Assembly (NCBI RefSeq): GCF_001645385.1
Contig: NZ_LVHI01000017.1
Span: 1 to 64,000, forward strand
Direction of reading: 5' to 3'
DNA length: 64,000 nucleotides
Origin: Rhodococcoides kyotonense
GTDB taxonomy: Bacteria > Actinomycetota > Actinomycetes > Mycobacteriales > Mycobacteriaceae
Shown in pieces: positions 59,029 through 64,000 of this stretch (position 1 is the stretch's first letter; every line of letters begins with the position of its first letter). The notes below the pieces were generated by a model. It ran no database searches, was not told the DNA's origin, and worked only from the letters and a program-made list of their open reading frames with translations. The translations under genes and the position numbers were made by a program.

Positions 59029-59958
59029 TCAGGCGCCTTTCTTGAAGCGGGGGAAGATTCCGAAGCGGCCGAGTCCGGCCGGGCGGTCTCGCAGGCCGTC
59101 GCCCAGTAGGTTGACGCCGACCACGAGCAGCACGATGACGAGGCCCGGCAGGGTGACGAGCCACCACGACGTCGTGATGTAGTCCTGGCCGTCGGAGATG
59201 ATTCGGCCCCACGTCGCGAACGGGCGCTGCGGTCCGGCACCGAGGTAGCTCAGTGCGCTCTCGAGCAGAACGGCCTGGGCGAGGAGGAGAAGAACGACGA
59301 GCGACGCCTGCTTGAAGATGTTCGGCACGACGTGGCGAAGGAGAATCGCGACACGTCCGAGGCCCAGTACTCGCGCGGCGGCCACGTACGGCTTCTCACG
59401 TTCGACGAGCACCAGAGAGCGTGTCAGACGGGCGATCTCGGGCCATTGCGCGATCGCGATGACGAACGTGATGACGGGGATCGACGGACCGAACAGTGCG
59501 ACGACGAGCAGAAGCATCATCAACAGCGGAAGCGACAGCTGTGCTTCGAGCAGTCGGGACACGACGGTGTCGACCCACCCGCCGAGGAAGCCTGCGAGCG
59601 AGCCGAGGGTCAGCCCGATCAGGCCGGAGACGAGTACGGCAAGGATGCCCACGGTGAGCGACACCTGTCCGCCGTAGAGGACACGGGAAAGAAGGTCGCG
59701 ACCGAGTTGGTCCGTGCCGAACAGATGTCCGTCGGTCAACGGTGGCAGCCGACGCTTCGCGAGGTCGGTTGCGTCGGGAGATGCGAGCGGAAGCACCCGC
59801 GCCAGCGCGACGGGCAGAATGACCGCCAGGGCGCAGAGCGTGCCGACCCAGATCTTGACGCGGCTGTCGCGGCTGCGGCGCGTGGCACCTGCGGTGGCGA
59901 AGTCCTTGGCGGTGACGGCACTGGGCCGGGAGGTCTTCGGGGTGTCGACGACGGTCAT
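59029..59958 (-). CDS. Dipeptide/oligopeptide-type ABC transporter permease (DppC/OppC-like)
   Basis: A 309-residue permease. A first transmembrane helix near residue 38 is followed by HLFGTDQLGRDLLSRVLYGG, the DppC/OppC hallmark before helix 2, and the EAA loop region VLVEREKPYVAAARVLG near 195. About six helices in total. Its ATG overlaps the previous stop codon by one base (TGATG), and the next ATPase starts 1 bp later. Confidence 0.9.
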   Translation of the reverse strand: MTVVDTPKTSRPSAVTAKDFATAGATRRSRDSRVKIWVGTLCALAVILPVALARVLPLASPDATDLAKRRLPPLTDGHLFGTDQLGRDLLSRVLYGGQVSLTVGILAVLVSGLIGLTLGSLAGFLGGWVDTVVSRLLEAQLSLPLLMMLLLVVALFGPSIPVITFVIAIAQWPEIARLTRSLVLVEREKPYVAAARVLGLGRVAILLRHVVPNIFKQASLVVLLLLAQAVLLESALSYLGAGPQRPFATWGRIISDGQDYITTSWWLVTLPGLVIVLLVVGVNLLGDGLRDRPAGLGRFGIFPRFKKGA

Positions 59959-60977
59959 CAGTTGGCTGCCTTCCCGAGTCGGACGCGGGGGTCGAGGAGT
60001 GGGTAACAGAGGTCGACGGCCAGCTGTACGAGCACCGCGAGAACCGCGGTCACCAGCACCGTTGCCTGGATCAGCGGATAGTCGCGTGTTTCGAGTGCGC
60101 GGACGACCAGGGAACCGACGCCGGGCCACGCGAACACGACCTCCACGACGACGACACCGTTGAGCATCGACGCGAAGCGCGTACCCAAGGCGGTGACGAC
60201 GGGGATCGACGAGTTGCGGAGCGCGTATCGCCACGTGATCTCGCGCTCGGAGACGCCGCGCGAGCGAGCCACGGTGACGTAGGGCGACGCGTATGCGTTC
60301 ACCATCTCGCGTCGGACCATCCTGGAGATGAGTGCGATCTGCAGTACCGCGACTGTGAGGGCGGGCAGAAGCAGGCTCGACCATGTCGTGAACCCGGCGG
60401 CCGGAAGCACCGGCACCAGGACGGCGAAGAACGTGAGAAGCATCAAGCCGGTCCAGAAGTCGGGCATCGACTGACCCGCGATCGTGACGATGTTGGCGCC
60501 GAGTTCGCGGCGGGTGTCGGCACGACGCGCCATCCAGATTCCGAGGGGAATCGAGACGATTGTGGTCAGCAGTATCGCCGCGAATGCCAGCGTGACCGTG
60601 TACGGAATGCGTTGCAGGACGACGTCGAGCGCAGGGGCCTGGAACGAGTACGACGTACCGAGGTCGAGAGTGAACAGACCCTTCAGGTACAGCAGGTACT
60701 GGGTGAAGACCGACTGGTCCAAGCCCAGGTTCGTGCGAATCTGCGCCAGATCCTCGGTGGTGGCGAGCGGACCGGCCATCGAGTAGGCCGGATCACCCGG
60801 GGCCATACGAATCAGCACGAACACCGTCGTGAGTGTCAGGAAGATGGTCAGAAGGCTCTGTCCGAGCCGGCGCACCACGTACCGTGCCGTCGGCGCGGTG
60901 AGGAACGCCGGGAGCGCCGAGTCCTTGCGGGACTTGGCGGCGGGAACGCTCGGGGGAGCGGCAGTGAGCTGCGTCAT
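59958..60977 (-). CDS. Dipeptide/oligopeptide-type ABC transporter permease (DppB/OppB-like)
   Basis: A 339-residue permease, first gene of the operon. After a 30-residue cytoplasmic lead it has YVVRRLGQSLLTIFLTLTTVFVLIRMAPGDP (core RMAPGDPAYSMAG), the hallmark of the first helix, and the EAA loop REMVNAYASPYVTVARSRGVSE (core YVTVARSRGVSE) near residue 225. The ATG at 60977 has GGTGGGG upstream and is preferred to an earlier in-frame ATG at 61073. The divergent binding-protein gene lies 284 bp away. Confidence 0.9.
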   Translation of the reverse strand: MTQLTAAPPSVPAAKSRKDSALPAFLTAPTARYVVRRLGQSLLTIFLTLTTVFVLIRMAPGDPAYSMAGPLATTEDLAQIRTNLGLDQSVFTQYLLYLKGLFTLDLGTSYSFQAPALDVVLQRIPYTVTLAFAAILLTTIVSIPLGIWMARRADTRRELGANIVTIAGQSMPDFWTGLMLLTFFAVLVPVLPAAGFTTWSSLLLPALTVAVLQIALISRMVRREMVNAYASPYVTVARSRGVSEREITWRYALRNSSIPVVTALGTRFASMLNGVVVVEVVFAWPGVGSLVVRALETRDYPLIQATVLVTAVLAVLVQLAVDLCYPLLDPRVRLGKAAN

Positions 60978-61053
60978 TTCCCCACCTTCGTTCCGCGAAA
61001 TGCCTGGGTCATCGTCGACCTTTCGATAACACTGCTGCGTTCGAATACTTCGC

Positions 61054-61075
61054 GGGTGGCACGCACGTGCCACCC
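61054..61075. promoter_or_regulatory. Palindrome between the divergent transporter units
   Basis: GGGTGGCACG (61054-61063) and CGTGCCACCC (61066-61075) pair exactly around CA, giving a 22-bp near-perfect palindrome, 77 bp upstream of the permease start and 187 bp upstream of the binding protein. It may be the operator of an unlinked regulator or a leader hairpin. The rest of 60978-61261 is A/T-richer near 61110-61160, where promoters would be expected. Confidence 0.5.
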
Positions 61076-61261
61076 GAACGTTTGTAACTCAGCTCACAAT
61101 GTCACTACTGCGCGATTTGCGCAAGTACGAATTCGTTTCTGCGTATTTCGAGCAATTCGGTGTAGAGTCTGGGTTGTGTCCACGATCACTTTCGTCGAGT
61201 CTGCCCACGCGGCATCGATTCGACGCCCACATCTCGATGTGACAGTCACGAGGGGTCAACG

Positions 61262-62839
61262 ATGACCGAAAGCTTTGTCAGTCAACCGTTCTCGCGACGG
61301 AGCCTGTTTCGCGGCGGGCTGATTCTCGGCGCGGGCCTGTCGCTGGGCGGCGGGCTGACCGCGTGCGCAACACCGACGGGCAAGCCCGGTCCCGACACCG
61401 TCAGTCTGGCGATGAACCGTTCGATGGTCAGCCTCGACAACAAGCTCCTGCAGTTCGACGCGGCCCTGACGGTGCAGCGGGCGGTGCGCGAGGCGCTGAC
61501 GACGATCGATACGTCGCTGAAGGTGCAGCTCGTTCTCGCGGACAGCTTCGAGCTCGTCGCCCCGACGCAGTGGCTCGTCCACCTGCGCCCGGGCGTCACC
61601 TACTCCGACGGCAGCCCGGTGCGCGTCGAGGACGTCGACACCGCACTGAAGATGTACAGCCAGGTGAGTGGTTCGTTCGTGGGCGGCTTCTTCCCCGAGT
61701 GGCCGACCGTCGGCAAGATCGACGAGTCGACCTTCACGCTCGACACCGAACGGCCGGTGCCGGTGCTGGACTACTTGATGTCGAACATCCTCATCACGCC
61801 TGCGGCTCAGAACGTTCCGGAAGACCTGCAGGGTGGCGTCGGAACCGGCCCGTACATCGTGACCGAGGCGGATCGGGGCACCGGCAACTACTCGCTCGCC
61901 CGCAACACGAAGTACTGGGGTGCGGCGCCGTCGGTCGAATCGGTCAACATTCGTTTCGTTCCGGACGAGTCCAACCGGGTCGTCTCGCTGCGCAGCGGGG
62001 AGGTCGACGTCATCGACGCGATCACGCCGGACGCGGCCGACCAGCTGGCCGGGCTCGCGGGAGTGACGGTGGAACGCGTCGACGGGGTTCGGTTGAACCA
62101 GCTGTTCTACAACTTCCGCAAGCCGCAGGGGCATCCGCTCGCCGACGCGCGAGTCCGAAAAGCGTTGAGCTATGCGATCAACGGCAACGCGCTCATCGAT
62201 CAGGTGATGCAGGGAGCGGCGACGCCGTCGCGCGGCGTCGTACCGGGGATTCTGGACGGTGCGATCGAGACCGGCGAATACGTCTACGACCCCCAGCGCG
62301 CTCGGGCTGAACTCGATGCGCTCGGTGTGCGTGATCTCGAACTCAAGATCATCTGGGAGACGGGTGAATTCGCCGCCGACACCGACATCATGGAATCGGT
62401 GCTGCAGATGTTGTCGGCGGTCGGCGTTCGCGCGACGCTGCAGCAGTTCGAGCCCGGTGGCGACATCTCGACGTGGCGACAGGGCAAAGCCGGCGACTGG
62501 GACATCCTGGGTAACGGCTTTCCCAGCCCGACGGGCCTCGCGGTCACGATCATGCAGGGCATGTACGCGGGAACGGCCGCGAAGGAAGAGACGCGAGACA
62601 CCTACCACGGCTACATCTTCCCGGAGATCTCCGCGCTGATCGCGAAGGGCTCGGAGGATCCGAATCCGGTGACGCGCAAAGAGACTCTCGCCGACGCGCA
62701 GCGTCGCATCTGGGAGACCTGGCCGTGCCTGTGGTCGTTCGTGCCGAAGACGGTCATCGCACGCAACAACCGAATCGACGGAATCGGTCTGCGGCCCACC
62801 AACTCGTACGACATGGCTGCGGTCACCCTCCGAGCTTGA
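61262..62839 (+). CDS. ABC transporter substrate-binding lipoprotein (family 5, Tat-exported)
   Basis: A 525-residue extracytoplasmic solute-binding protein of the DppA/OppA (SBP_bac_5) type. The twin-arginine signal FSRRSLFRGGLILGAG is followed by the lipobox LTAC (cysteine near residue 36). Conserved segments include WLVHLRPGVTYSDGSPV near 100, VGTGPYIVTEADRGTGNYSL near 195 and ADARVRKALSYAINGNALID near 295. Ligands in this family range from peptides to oligosaccharides and nickel. It is divergent from dppB-like and 19 bp before the sialidase-fold gene. Confidence 0.9.
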   Translation: MTESFVSQPFSRRSLFRGGLILGAGLSLGGGLTACATPTGKPGPDTVSLAMNRSMVSLDNKLLQFDAALTVQRAVREALTTIDTSLKVQLVLADSFELVAPTQWLVHLRPGVTYSDGSPVRVEDVDTALKMYSQVSGSFVGGFFPEWPTVGKIDESTFTLDTERPVPVLDYLMSNILITPAAQNVPEDLQGGVGTGPYIVTEADRGTGNYSLARNTKYWGAAPSVESVNIRFVPDESNRVVSLRSGEVDVIDAITPDAADQLAGLAGVTVERVDGVRLNQLFYNFRKPQGHPLADARVRKALSYAINGNALIDQVMQGAATPSRGVVPGILDGAIETGEYVYDPQRARAELDALGVRDLELKIIWETGEFAADTDIMESVLQMLSAVGVRATLQQFEPGGDISTWRQGKAGDWDILGNGFPSPTGLAVTIMQGMYAGTAAKEETRDTYHGYIFPEISALIAKGSEDPNPVTRKETLADAQRRIWETWPCLWSFVPKTVIARNNRIDGIGLRPTNSYDMAAVTLRA

Positions 62840-62858
62840 TCGAAGAAGAAAGAAGAAC

Positions 62859-64000
62859 ATGAGCGACACGAGCTTCCTCACCCCCGGCGACCTCCTCGCC
62901 GACGGCGTACTCCGCGACACCGACGAGACGGGGCGTTCCGACGCGTTTCTTCCTGCCCCGCAGGTGCAGAACCACGCCGCGAATCTGGCGGTGTTGCCCG
63001 ACGGGTCGCTCGCGTGCGTGTGGTTCGCCGGAACGCAGGAGGGTGTCCCGGACATCAGCGTGTGGTTCTCGCGATTGGAATCGGGGGCGCAGGTGTGGAG
63101 CGAACCCGTGCAGCTTTCCGACGATCCGACGCGGTCCGAGCAGAATCCTGTTCTGTTCGTGCGTGATTCGGGCGTCGTGTGGCTGCTGTGGACGTCGCAG
63201 CATGCAGGCAATCAGGACACGGCACGTGTACTTCGTCGCATCTCCACCGACGGTGGCCTCAGCTGGGGTGATGCTCATGTTCTGATTCCCGAGACGGATG
63301 CCGGTGGCGTGTTCGTGCGTCAGCCCGTCATTGCGCTGTCGTCGGGTCGCCTGCTGCTACCGGTCTTCCACTGCGTCAAGATCGAGGGGCGAAAGTGGGT
63401 CGGTGACCGCGACTACAGCGGCGTGATGATCTCCGACGACGACGGTGAGACCTGGCGTGAGTCGGTCGTGCCGGACAGCCTCGGGTGCGTGCACATGAAC
63501 ATCGTCGTTCGCGAGGACGATTCGCTGGTCGCCCTCTACCGCAGCCGGTGGGCCGACTTCGTCTACCGCAGTGTCTCGACCGACGGTGGTGAGACCTGGA
63601 GTGTTCCTGTGCCGACCGAGCTCCCGAACAACAATTCGTCGGTTCAGGCGGTCGGTCTCGACGACGGACGGTTGGCTCTCGTCTACAACCACTCGTCGGC
63701 GCTCGACGCCACGTCACGTCGTACGTCTCTGTACGACGAGATCGACGACGACGGTCTGGCGGAAGGCGGCCAGGCCGACGGTTCCGCCGCGGCGATCGAG
63801 GCCCCGATCGACGACGGGGACGCGCGTGCCGCGTTCTGGGGCGCTCCTCGGGCGCCGATGACGCTCGCGGTCTCGTCGGACGGCGGAGTCACCTGGCCGG
63901 TTCGACGCAACCTCGACGAGGGCGACGGGTTCTGCCTGACGAACAACTCGCGAGACGGCTCGAACCGCGAGTTCTCGTACCCGTCGATCACCGAGACCGC
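62859..64000 (+). CDS. Sialidase/BNR-fold exo-glycosidase-like protein (cut by window edge)
   Basis: 380 codons from an ATG at 62859, open at the window end. Four Asp-box motifs of the beta-propeller fold are visible: STDGGLSWG, SDDDGETWR, STDGGETWS and SSDGGVTWP. Others of the sialidase active site (RxP arginine triad) cannot be assigned safely; FVRQPVIALSSGRLLLPVFH and MNIVVREDDSLVALYRS are typical of the BNR_2 family. There is no signal peptide, so it would act inside the cell, after import by the neighbouring transporter. A GAAAGAAGAA stretch serves as ribosome site. Confidence 0.8.
   Translation, partial: MSDTSFLTPGDLLADGVLRDTDETGRSDAFLPAPQVQNHAANLAVLPDGSLACVWFAGTQEGVPDISVWFSRLESGAQVWSEPVQLSDDPTRSEQNPVLFVRDSGVVWLLWTSQHAGNQDTARVLRRISTDGGLSWGDAHVLIPETDAGGVFVRQPVIALSSGRLLLPVFHCVKIEGRKWVGDRDYSGVMISDDDGETWRESVVPDSLGCVHMNIVVREDDSLVALYRSRWADFVYRSVSTDGGETWSVPVPTELPNNNSSVQAVGLDDGRLALVYNHSSALDATSRRTSLYDEIDDDGLAEGGQADGSAAAIEAPIDDGDARAAFWGAPRAPMTLAVSSDGGVTWPVRRNLDEGDGFCLTNNSRDGSNREFSYPSITET

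Noticed and set aside
1..64000. tRNA genes, rRNA genes, CRISPR arrays, prophage genes
   Set aside because: No cloverleaf, rRNA-like stretch, regularly spaced repeat or phage structural gene was noticed on either strand; a covariance-model scan would be needed to exclude small RNAs.

Overview
This 64 kb stretch is chromosomal DNA of a high-GC actinobacterium, most likely a Rhodococcus or close relative in the Nocardiaceae. The inference rests on the strong G/C bias at third codon positions, frequent GTG/TTG starts, 4-nt ATGA/GTGA gene overlaps, and actinobacterial families: FprB-type ferredoxin reductase, a RecCBD operon, NrtR, DUF2786, TY-Chap-like proteins and a SigG-like ECF factor. No rRNA, tRNA, CRISPR array or prophage was seen. 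One IS end (IS30-like) is cut by the left edge.

Layout. 1-8.3 kb: a thioesterase, then an NMT1-type ABC importer (ATPase, binding lipoprotein, permease), a LacI-family repressor and a divergent catabolic trio (Gfo/Idh oxidoreductase, DUF993, TIM-barrel isomerase). Identical 14-bp palindromes precede the importer and sit between the repressor and the trio, so the importer probably feeds the trio. 8.4-15 kb: ABC-F ATPase, DHFR-like, DUF998, VOC, an SRPBCC/ArsR pair, a truncated HTH gene beside two palindromes, an RsiV-like lipoprotein, DUF2786. 15-18.7 kb: aldo/keto reductase, FprB-like reductase and an AurF-like di-iron oxygenase that are probably partners. 18.8-21 kb: an ADP-ribose module (ADP-ribosylglycohydrolase, macrodomain, NrtR-type Nudix sensor-repressor). 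21-27.3 kb: a TY-Chap-like protein, an excalibur protein, hypotheticals, a dicarboxylate symporter and a VOC protein.

27.4-38.7 kb is an aromatic/alicyclic catabolic region. One minus-strand operon (two SDRs, flavin reductase-like dehydrogenase, MHS symporter, flavin monooxygenase) lies opposite an IclR regulator. It is followed by a homogentisate block (hmgA, a 263-residue unknown, fumarylacetoacetase, MarR) and an NTF2-like protein. A tandem operator pair is shared by the IclR promoter region and the NTF2-like gene. 38.8-47.2 kb holds recC-recB-recD. 47-54.9 kb holds a second, shorter TY-Chap-like paralogue, a CysJ-like flavoprotein lacking most of its flavodoxin domain, a DUF2079 membrane protein, a small alarmone synthetase with an added C-terminal domain opposite a SigG-like ECF factor, a VOC protein and an SDR. 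55-64 kb holds a chorismate mutase-like protein without its key arginines, then a Dpp/Opp-type importer with aldo/keto reductase and HpcH/HpaI aldolase, divergent from a Tat lipoprotein and a sialidase-fold protein cut by the right edge.

The most striking non-coding signal is a family of seven long palindromes, each directly behind a stop codon. Most carry a small GC hairpin between the stop codon and the palindrome. The copy nearest the left edge is interrupted by the IS end.
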